Shown in pieces: positions 8,022-14,272 of a stretch of DNA of 64,000 nucleotides (within the stretch, counting starts at the first letter, position 1; the number at the start of each line of letters is the position of its first letter). A program made the translations under genes and the position numbers. The stretch spans positions 248,001 to 312,000 of the forward strand of contig CAJTMH010000004.1 of NCBI GenBank assembly GCA_910577255.1, in the 5' to 3' direction. Source of the stretch: an uncultured Duncaniella sp. Its GTDB lineage: Bacteria; Bacteroidota; Bacteroidia; Bacteroidales; Muribaculaceae. The notes under the pieces were generated by a model that saw nothing but the letters and a program-made list of their open reading frames with translations, was not told where the DNA came from and did no database searches.

Positions 8022-9134
8022 TCAGGCCACTGCCTTGTTCTTGCGGATCACTGACGAGAGACGGATATTGGCAACCACCCATAGGGCCACGTCGAGCACC
8101 ACTATCACATTGATGTTGAGGAATGTGGAGAGCCACACATTGAGCAGCGTGAACAGTACCGAAGCCGACACGATGCTCACCATGGCGCCACGCGGCTTCA
8201 TGCCGGCGGCAAGGAGCTTGTGGTGGATATGGCTCTTGTCGGGAAGGAACGGATTGCGGTGCTGGCGCAGACGCAGCATATACACGCGCACCACGTCGAA
8301 ACAAGGGATGATGAGAGGCGAGAACGCGAGCACCACGGGGTCGATGTCGATATGGTGTCCCACCGGATGTGCGGTGAAGAGCTTGATACCCATTATCGAG
8401 AGTATGAGACCGATGGTGAGCGAACCGGTGTCACCCATGAAAATCTTACTGTGCTTCTGCACGTTGCCGAACACATTGTAATAGAAAAACGGCACGAGGA
8501 CGCCGAGAGTGGCAAACGCGATGCAGGCAAGAGCATATTCACCTATTATCAGGAACGACACGCCGTAGATTATCGTGGCTATCGAGCTCAGGCCCGAGGC
8601 CAGACCGTCGATACCGTCGATAAGATTGATGGCGTTGATGAGGAACACTATCACGAGAGCAGTGAAAGGCACTCCGAGCCAAGGCGATATGTCATAAATG
8701 CCGAAGATTCCACCGATGGTGTCAAACCACGCACCGCCGCATATCAGCATTGCGGCACAGATGATCTGCACCACGAATTTGGCTATATAGCGGATACCGA
8801 TAAGGTCATCGGCAATACCCACAAGGTAAAGAAGCTGAAGAGCGCAGAATGATGCTATCATCAGAAGTCCCCTGTCGAAAAAGGCAATGGGGAAATCGAC
8901 ATAGCCGAACATGATGTTACCTCCCAGAGTCAGAGCTATCGAAAGTAGTATCACTGGCTCGAAAGCCATACCACCCAGACGAGGGATAGCCCCTTTGTGG
9001 ATTTTTCGCTCGTCCACCTCGTCGAACAGATTACGGCGATAGGCGATTAATAGAATCTGAGGGATGAGCACCCCGGCCATCAGGACGCACAATGAGAAGA
9101 TAATCAATGAGTTCAATATCCAATAAGACATCAT
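8022..9134 (-). CDS. MraY/WecA family undecaprenyl-phosphate glycosyl-1-phosphate transferase
   Basis: 370-residue polytopic inner-membrane enzyme of the GT4 MraY/WecA/TagO family. It moves a sugar-1-phosphate (usually GlcNAc-1-P or similar) to undecaprenyl phosphate to start surface polysaccharide synthesis. About ten hydrophobic segments are visible. Family signatures are IHKGAIPRLGGMAF (near 45-58), the catalytic LINAINLIDGIDGLASG (near 165-181), MGDTGSL and the C-terminal KSHIHHKLLAAG His-rich motif, which points to the WecA/TagO branch more than to MraY. The exact sugar cannot be read from the sequence. The promoter is far upstream (9481-9511), leaving a leader of about 340 bases that contains a possible small ORF. 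Confidence 0.92.
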   Translation of the reverse strand: MMSYWILNSLIIFSLCVLMAGVLIPQILLIAYRRNLFDEVDERKIHKGAIPRLGGMAFEPVILLSIALTLGGNIMFGYVDFPIAFFDRGLLMIASFCALQLLYLVGIADDLIGIRYIAKFVVQIICAAMLICGGAWFDTIGGIFGIYDISPWLGVPFTALVIVFLINAINLIDGIDGLASGLSSIATIIYGVSFLIIGEYALACIAFATLGVLVPFFYYNVFGNVQKHSKIFMGDTGSLTIGLILSIMGIKLFTAHPVGHHIDIDPVVLAFSPLIIPCFDVVRVYMLRLRQHRNPFLPDKSHIHHKLLAAGMKPRGAMVSIVSASVLFTLLNVWLSTFLNINVIVVLDVALWVVANIRLSSVIRKNKAVA

Positions 9135-9480
9135 AAGAATAACTCTTCGAAATAAGTTTTTTAATTGCAGACCATTCTTTCGGATGGCATTTCATTTGCT
9201 GTATATCCAATCAAAGTCAAGAAAGAATTTTACCCGAAATGACCTATACGTTGCAGAATAGTCCTTTTTACGGAAAAGGAAAATAAAGCGTGTGTTGCGG
9301 AAAAGAATAGCTATAAGAACTCCGGCCGACGAAGCAAAACGGTTACACAAACTCCATCATGTAGATTTCACCGCCGGGTGGAGAGCCCTGACAACGAAGT
9401 AACACAGAAAATACGCAAACAGAGAGCAAAAGGTAAGCGAAGCCAGCAAACACGTACCTTTCATAAGAACGTTTCGACGG
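9135..9480 (-). other. Long 5' leader of the MraY/WecA-like gene
   Basis: About 340 bases between the predicted transcript start (near 9474, minus strand) and the ATG at 9134. It holds a possible 35-codon ORF (9357-9464) and a 7-bp hairpin at 9262-9280. I do not recognise a known riboswitch. Confidence 0.45.
9357..9464 (-). CDS. Possible 35-residue hydrophobic leader or membrane peptide
   Basis: ATG at 9464 lies about 10 bases after the predicted transcript start, the usual leader length here. It reads 35 codons to TGA. The peptide starts MKGTCLLASLTFCSLF and has a single hydrophobic stretch at about 5-26, then a short polar tail with Arg, His and Lys. This would suit a single-pass membrane peptide or a regulatory leader peptide. 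No family is recognised. It may equally be chance, since T-rich minus-strand DNA favours hydrophobic codons. Confidence 0.3.
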   Translation of the reverse strand: MKGTCLLASLTFCSLFAYFLCYFVVRALHPAVKST

Positions 9481-9511
9481 CAAAGTTACACTTAATTTTT
9501 AAAAAATGCAA
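9481..9511 (-). promoter_or_regulatory. Promoter upstream of the 35-codon ORF and MraY/WecA-like gene
   Basis: Minus strand: TTG at 9511-9509, a 20-base spacer, TAACTTTG at 9488-9481. An excellent consensus match, with start expected near 9474. Confidence 0.75.
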
Positions 9512-9632
9512 AATCCACGACACTTATTTTAAAGAAATTTAAGGAGACAACCTCACTGTTCACAAACCGGATTTTTCTGTCATTTTTAGGCAGTTTATGT
9601 GGCATTTATGCGGAGAATGAAGATTTTGTTGC

Positions 9633-9640
9633 TAAATTTG
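9633..9640 (+). promoter_or_regulatory. Promoter -7 element of pldA
   Basis: TAAATTTG, 27 bases before the chosen ATG at 9668. It lies downstream of the alternative in-frame start at 9599, which argues against that start. Confidence 0.5.
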
Positions 9641-9667
9641 CACTCTCTATACACCCAGAAAATCACC

Positions 9668-10513
9668 ATGCGACACCTCATCACATTAACCATGCTGGCA
9701 TTGACAATGCTGTTGCTCCCCGCCACGGGCCACTCACAGATTGTCAGCATAAGCAACGACGATGTCAATAGCGACAGCATCCGGGAGGCATTCGACCGAG
9801 GTCCGTATTTCGGCCTCTACAAGGACAATTACTTCATTTTCGGATGCCCGGTTGGCCAGGGAATCCGCAGGGACAACACAAATATAAAATTTCAGATATC
9901 GATTGCGCAGCGTCTCACGCGCAGCACCCTGCCGTTCGGCACATACCTCTTCCTGTTCTATTCCCAGAAGTGCTTCTGGAACGTGCTCGAAAACTCCATG
10001 CCGATGACCGACCTCAACTTCAATCCGGGCATCGGACTCACCAAGCCACTCTTTGTCAAGAACCGCTACGTGGGCAAAATCAACCTCATCGTGGAGCATG
10101 AGTCAAACGGACGCGACGGAACAGCCTCTCGCTCCTGGAACAAAATCAGCCTCGGAGGAAGCATCATGATCGACCCACAGATAGTGGTCCATGGAAAGTT
10201 CTGGCTGCCGATTGTCGACGGCGCCGAGAACCGCGACATCCTCGACTACTCCGGCATCTACCAGATGGGCACAAGCTTCATGTCGCAGAACGGCCGATGG
10301 GGATGCGCCGTCACTCTGGTGAAACGTAAAGGTTGGAAGCTCAACTACAACACCATCCTCGAGCTCAATTACCGCATCTTCAAACGCGACAACCAGTATC
10401 TCTTCCTCCAGTACTACAACGGTTACGGCGAAGGGCTCCTCGCCTACAAGGAGTTCCACAGCATGCTGCGCCTCGGCATCGTCATCAAGCCGAAACTTTT
10501 CAGCGACTACTAA
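9668..10513 (+). CDS. pldA: Outer-membrane phospholipase A
   Basis: 281-residue outer-membrane phospholipase A (OMPLA family), which hydrolyses acyl chains of phospholipids that reach the outer leaflet. The signal peptide starts MRHLITLTMLALTMLLLPAT and is cut near HSQ. The catalytic pair is in EHESNG, with His144 and Ser146; the Asn that completes the triad is expected in the same barrel face. The C-terminal QYYNGYGEGLLAY matches the conserved Gly/Tyr-rich strand before the last beta strand, which ends in an aromatic residue (FSDY). Length and motifs are normal. The upstream in-frame Mets at 9599 and 9617 precede the -7 element and are not favoured. Confidence 0.9.
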   Translation: MRHLITLTMLALTMLLLPATGHSQIVSISNDDVNSDSIREAFDRGPYFGLYKDNYFIFGCPVGQGIRRDNTNIKFQISIAQRLTRSTLPFGTYLFLFYSQKCFWNVLENSMPMTDLNFNPGIGLTKPLFVKNRYVGKINLIVEHESNGRDGTASRSWNKISLGGSIMIDPQIVVHGKFWLPIVDGAENRDILDYSGIYQMGTSFMSQNGRWGCAVTLVKRKGWKLNYNTILELNYRIFKRDNQYLFLQYYNGYGEGLLAYKEFHSMLRLGIVIKPKLFSDY

Positions 10514-10565
10514 AAAATCCGGTATGCGTCCGCTGTCGCGGCCGGGTCACGGACAAGGGTAAGAG

Positions 10566-11174
10566 TCAGTGGACGTAATCAAGTTTGACCACCACTACCC
10601 TTATCTCCTCCGACTCCCCGCCGGTGGCCACCTTGGCTATGTGCCAGTCAGAAGGGAAGAAAAGGATGAAACGCCCCGGGGTGGAGTTGAATTTCATAGC
10701 CTTGGACACATCGTAAGTATAACGCTGCACATCAGGCTTATAGTCACCGCTGGGTGTCGATGACTCATGGTCAAGCAGCACGAAACCCTCCGTGCCTTTC
10801 ACTACATACTGGAAGTCGATATGGTCGCGGTGCGACTCAGTCTTGCGCTTCTCAAGCGGCTCATTTTTAGAATCCTGGATTGACACGGTAAGACCTGTGC
10901 CCTCTATGGGATGCTTACCGGCAGGAAGCGCGGTCAGATTATTTGCCGCGAGCCACTCGAACATGGCATCCCACTGCTCACGGTTGCGTTCATACTGAGA
11001 GCGGAATTCCTCGAGATCGGTCGACACGTCAGGGAGCGCATCGAACCCATTGCTCCACGAGCGGGAGAGAGTCCACTGGCGGGCATCCGGAACTGTCTGG
11101 GTGTCGGCAGCCTCGGCGACGCATGTCATGGCGGCAAGGCAGCCTAATGTCAAAAGCAACTTTTTCATCTTCAT
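10566..11174 (-). CDS. Exported YhcH/YjgK/YiaL family (DUF386) protein
   Basis: 202-residue protein with a clear signal peptide (KKLLLTLGCLAAMTCVAEA) followed by a YhcH/YjgK/YiaL cupin domain. Conserved pieces are EGTGLTVSIQDSK, ESHRDHIDFQYVVKG and the late FPSDWHIAKVA, whose His and Glu residues form the metal site in this family. Members such as YiaL and NanQ are cytosolic anomerases or sugar-linked proteins, so an exported form is noteworthy and suggests periplasmic sugar chemistry; the substrate is unknown. A second start two codons in (11168) also fits. The gene is convergent with pldA and divergent from dtd. Confidence 0.85.
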   Translation of the reverse strand: MKMKKLLLTLGCLAAMTCVAEAADTQTVPDARQWTLSRSWSNGFDALPDVSTDLEEFRSQYERNREQWDAMFEWLAANNLTALPAGKHPIEGTGLTVSIQDSKNEPLEKRKTESHRDHIDFQYVVKGTEGFVLLDHESSTPSGDYKPDVQRYTYDVSKAMKFNSTPGRFILFFPSDWHIAKVATGGESEEIRVVVVKLDYVH

Positions 11175-11189
11175 GGTTTATTAGCGCCC

Positions 11190-11197
11190 CAAAAGTA
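11190..11197 (-). promoter_or_regulatory. Promoter -7 element of the YhcH-family gene
   Basis: Minus-strand TACTTTTG, 15 bases before the ATG at 11174. No clear -33 TTG. Confidence 0.45.
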
Positions 11198-11303
11198 CAA
11201 AAAAATCCCCGACTTCGCCATCTTATCGCACCGAAACCGCACCGCCATGCACACTGACCGCAAATTATTCGCCTCCATTAAGCTTCTTCTGCAAATTATT
11301 TAC

Positions 11304-11311
11304 TATATTTG
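11304..11311 (+). promoter_or_regulatory. Promoter -7 element of the dtd operon, leaderless layout
   Basis: TATATTTG ends 6 bases before the dtd ATG at 11318, so transcription should begin at or next to the start codon. Confidence 0.55.
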
Positions 11312-11317
11312 CAGTCT

Positions 11318-11770
11318 ATGCGATTAGTAATCCAACGAGTCACCAACGCTTCAGTCACCATAGCAGGGACCCTTCACAGCAAGATTGGCCCCGGGCTCAT
11401 GGTGCTCGTGGGCGTGGCTGAAGGTGACACCCCCGACGATGCCCGATGGCTCGCAGCGAAGACTGTGGCCATGAGGATATTTTCCGACGACGCCGGCGTG
11501 ATGAACCGCTCCGTGGCCGATACGGCCGGAGAGATTCTTGCCGTCAGCCAGTTCACACTCAACGCCTCCACGCGCAAAGGAAACCGCCCCAGCTACATTC
11601 ACGCCGCAGGTCATGACCTCGCCATCCCCCTTTACGAGCTTTATTGTGAGGAATGCAGCCGCATCTTAGGCCGCCGTGTGTTGAAAGGCGTCTTCGGCGC
11701 CGACATGCAGGTCAGCCTGGTGAACGATGGGCCTGTCACGATTGTTATAGATTCAAAACTCCGTGAATAG
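11318..11770 (+). CDS. dtd: D-aminoacyl-tRNA deacylase
   Basis: 150-residue cytoplasmic enzyme that removes D-amino acids (and glycine from tRNA-Ala) from mischarged tRNA. It starts MRLVIQRVTNASVTI. Hallmarks are the SQFTLNAST stretch (the SQxT active-site motif near residue 79) and the family's second, cis-Pro loop, here read as GNRPSYIHAA in place of the usual NGPVT (an NDGPVTIVIDS segment closes the protein). A TTG three codons upstream would fall within or right after the -7 element and is not used. It heads an operon with a MazG-like gene and deoC. Confidence 0.95.
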   Translation: MRLVIQRVTNASVTIAGTLHSKIGPGLMVLVGVAEGDTPDDARWLAAKTVAMRIFSDDAGVMNRSVADTAGEILAVSQFTLNASTRKGNRPSYIHAAGHDLAIPLYELYCEECSRILGRRVLKGVFGADMQVSLVNDGPVTIVIDSKLRE

Positions 11771-11838
11771 CAGCGAGTTAATCTTACCCAACAAGATTTA
11801 ATGATTATTAAAACCCAACCCCATATTTTTTAACATCC

Positions 11839-12192
11839 ATGCAGCTTCCCCACACCCCTGACGACTCTTTGTCGCTCCGCCAGATGCAGGCGGCGGTCGA
11901 CCACTGGATTACGACCGTGGGCGTGCGATACTTCTCGCCGCTCACCAACATGGCTGTCCTCACCGAGGAGACAGGAGAAGTGGCACGGATAATGGCGCGA
12001 AAATTTGGTGACCAGTCATTCAAACCCGGCGAGACCGACGACCTTGCTGACGAACTCGCCGACGTGATGTGGGTGCTCACTGCCATTGCCAACCAGACCG
12101 GCATAGACCTCACAGAGGCGTTCAGAAGGAACATCGAGAAAAAGACTGCGCGTGACGCCACTCGCCACCGGCATCTGGCCGACACCGAATGA
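11839..12192 (+). CDS. MazG-like nucleotide pyrophosphohydrolase
   Basis: 117-residue all-alpha NTP pyrophosphohydrolase of the MazG superfamily, which hydrolyses nucleoside triphosphates, often as house-cleaning of non-standard nucleotides. The metal-binding pattern is complete: EETGEVAR (EExxE, about residues 39-46) and DDLADELADVMW (ExxD, about 74-85). It is a single short MazG domain rather than the double domain of E. coli MazG. It sits 68 bases after dtd and 81 bases before deoC in the same direction, a grouping of nucleotide and translation quality-control genes. Substrate preference cannot be read. Confidence 0.9.
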   Translation: MQLPHTPDDSLSLRQMQAAVDHWITTVGVRYFSPLTNMAVLTEETGEVARIMARKFGDQSFKPGETDDLADELADVMWVLTAIANQTGIDLTEAFRRNIEKKTARDATRHRHLADTE

Positions 12193-12273
12193 CCCGGAGC
12201 CTCCTCCACCTTTCCAAAACCGTAATAACCCTTTTATTCAATTCTAATTATAAAATCACAAAAACTAATCATC

Positions 12274-13158
12274 ATGGATAAATACCAGCAGGCTATAGCC
12301 GACAGCCGCGTGATCACCGACGATGCAGCGGTGGCCGCAAAAGTACAGGAAATACTTGAAAAGCACCTCGACGAGAACCGCAAGCCCGAAGTGCTAAAAC
12401 AGATATTCAACTCTATCGACCTCACCACACTCAAGTCAACCGACTCTCAGCAGTCAGTGGCCAACTTCGTTGAACGCGTCAACGCATTCGAACAGGAACA
12501 CGGCGACCTCCCCAACGTTGCAGCCATCTGCGTTTATCCCAACTTCGTGCCCATCGTGCGCACCGTGCTTGAGTGCAGTGACGTGGATATCGCCGCCGTT
12601 GCCGGCTGCTTCCCCTCAGCCCAAAGCTTCATCGAAGTCAAAGTGGCCGAAATCGGCCTTGCCGTAGAAGCAGGAGCAGATGAAATCGACATCGTGTTCG
12701 GTCTCGGCGACTATTTCGACAAGGACTACGAAGAAGTATGCGACCAGATTTCAGAGATGAAACATTCTTGCCGCAATGCCATCATGAAGGTCATTCTTGA
12801 GACAGGCGCACTGAAAACAGCCGAAAACATCCGCAACGCCTCAGTGCTCTCGCTCTACTCCGGAGCCGACTTCCTCAAGACCTCGACAGGCAAAGAATAT
12901 CCCGGCGCATCACTCGAAGCCACTTACATCATGTGTGAGTGCATCAAGGAATACTTCGAAAAGACAGGCCGTATGGTCGGCTTCAAGGCTGCCGGCGGCG
13001 TTTCAACCACCGAAGAGGCTCTGCAGTACTACACAGTGGTCAAGGCTGTCCTCGGCGAAAAATGGGTAGACACCAACGAGTACTTCCGCATCGGCGCATC
13101 TCGCCTGGCCAACAACCTTCTTTCCGACATCCTCGGCACAGAGACTAAATTCTTCTGA
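12274..13158 (+). CDS. deoC: Deoxyribose-phosphate aldolase
   Basis: 294-residue class I aldolase that splits 2-deoxyribose 5-phosphate into acetaldehyde and glyceraldehyde 3-phosphate in deoxynucleoside catabolism. The Schiff-base lysine is in DFLKTSTGKEYPGA (about residue 202), and the second active-site lysine in VGFKAAGGV (about 238). EIDIVFGLGDYF and MKVILETGAL fit the other barrel strands. It is longer than the approximately 220-residue short form and matches the long DeoC type (about 260 residues and above) with an N-terminal helical extension. Last gene of the dtd operon; a hairpin follows at 13210-13239. Confidence 0.95.
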   Translation: MDKYQQAIADSRVITDDAAVAAKVQEILEKHLDENRKPEVLKQIFNSIDLTTLKSTDSQQSVANFVERVNAFEQEHGDLPNVAAICVYPNFVPIVRTVLECSDVDIAAVAGCFPSAQSFIEVKVAEIGLAVEAGADEIDIVFGLGDYFDKDYEEVCDQISEMKHSCRNAIMKVILETGALKTAENIRNASVLSLYSGADFLKTSTGKEYPGASLEATYIMCECIKEYFEKTGRMVGFKAAGGVSTTEEALQYYTVVKAVLGEKWVDTNEYFRIGASRLANNLLSDILGTETKFF

Positions 13159-13209
13159 TAAATCATTCCTGGGAATCATCAGATTTCCAACACCCCACAA
13201 GTGTCGCAC

Positions 13210-13239
13210 AAGGGGAGGCGCCGTCAAGCGCATCCCCTT
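13210..13239 (+). terminator. Hairpin after deoC
   Basis: 12-base arms 13210-13221 / 13228-13239 with one mismatch and a 6-base loop. No T run follows, so it may be a processing or weak terminator. Confidence 0.5.
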
Positions 13240-13325
13240 CGCGCTACACTGAACAACCACTCTTTCCCATCTCTATCCTCCTCCGTCAAATTCATCCAAA
13301 CCAATCCCCACCGACCAATAGCATT

Positions 13326-13883
13326 ATGAACTACTGGATTATAATCAACAACGTGCAGCTCGGCCCCATGTCACTTGAAGAGGTCGGCCGCCAGCCCGGC
13401 CTTACCCTCTCCACACCTGTGTGGCACGACGGTCTGCCCGACTGGACCACAGCGGCAATGATACCTGAAATCGCCGCCCTCATCGCACCCCAACAGCCTA
13501 CAGGGGTATATCCCGAGCAGCATCAGCAGCAACCATATCAGCAACCTTTCCAGCAGGCTCCATATCAGCAACAGCCCTACCAACAGGCCTACCAACAGCC
13601 CTACCGTCAGCAATACGCTCCCGGAGGCGAACAGCCCGACGGAGTGCCCCCGATGCCCAACAATTACCTCATCTGGGCTATTCTCGCCACCATCTGCTGC
13701 TGTATAGCCACAGGTGTTGTCGCAATAGTATATGCGTCAAAAGTATCACCGGCCTATTACCGAGGCGACTATCTCGCAGCACAACAGGCATCTGACCGTG
13801 CATCAATGTGGGTTATCATCTCATTCGTGCTCGGCCTCATCATACAGCCGTTCCTCACCCTCGTGCAAATGATGAGCATGTGA
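13326..13883 (+). CDS. GYF_2 and CD225/dispanin-type membrane protein
   Basis: 185 residues. Residues 1-58 form a GYF_2-type domain (MNYWIIINNVQLGPMSLEEV, then WHDGLPDW). A low-complexity Gln/Pro/Tyr-rich linker follows, about 60-105, built from QQPYQQ-like units. Residues about 110-185 hold two membrane segments in the CD225/dispanin arrangement (PNNYLIWAILATICCC and MWVIISFVLGLIIQPF) with a CC pair in the first. GYF domains usually bind proline-rich peptides, so the linker may be a self or partner ligand. Its stop overlaps the next start (TGATG), which implies translational coupling. Function unknown. Confidence 0.8.
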   Translation: MNYWIIINNVQLGPMSLEEVGRQPGLTLSTPVWHDGLPDWTTAAMIPEIAALIAPQQPTGVYPEQHQQQPYQQPFQQAPYQQQPYQQAYQQPYRQQYAPGGEQPDGVPPMPNNYLIWAILATICCCIATGVVAIVYASKVSPAYYRGDYLAAQQASDRASMWVIISFVLGLIIQPFLTLVQMMSM

Positions 13884-14272
13884 TGGAGTTCATCCACCGC
13901 CATGCGGGCCCACTGCTTATCACGGCTTGCGTGATAGGGGTGATGGCAGCAGGGGTCATCTACTTTACCCTCGACCCTGCCACCAACTTCTTCCCGCGCT
14001 GCATGTTCCATGAGGTCACCGGACTTTCATGCCCGGGATGCGGATCTCAGCGGGCGCTCCACGCGCTCCTGCACGGTGACCTGCCCACCGCCTGGGGCTA
14101 TAATGCACTCTTCATCCTCGAGATTCCGCTCCTCCTGCTGCTGGCCGTTGCATGGATGTTACGCCGAAGTCACCCCTCGCTCCATCGTATCCTCAACTCC
14201 CGTTCACTTATCCTATCGCTCCTCGCCATCATTATCTTGTGGACAGTAGTCCGTAATATTTTGAACGTATGA
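13883..14272 (+). CDS. DUF2752 domain-containing membrane protein
   Basis: 129-residue membrane protein with three hydrophobic segments and the DUF2752 signature PATNFFPRCMFHEVTGLSCP continuing into GCGSQRALHALLHGD (C-P-G-C-G-x-x-R). The start at 13883 overlaps the stop of the previous gene by one base, and its own stop overlaps the next start (ATGA at 14269-14272), so three genes are coupled. DUF2752 proteins are of unknown function and often lie near TM2 or CD225 proteins. The Cys pair could bind metal or form a disulfide. Confidence 0.85.
   Translation: MEFIHRHAGPLLITACVIGVMAAGVIYFTLDPATNFFPRCMFHEVTGLSCPGCGSQRALHALLHGDLPTAWGYNALFILEIPLLLLLAVAWMLRRSHPSLHRILNSRSLILSLLAIIILWTVVRNILNV

Noticed and set aside
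13494..13640. CAG/CAA-rich stretch as a tandem DNA repeat
   Set aside because: It is the coding region of the Gln/Pro/Tyr linker in the GYF protein; units vary at the DNA level, so no true microsatellite.
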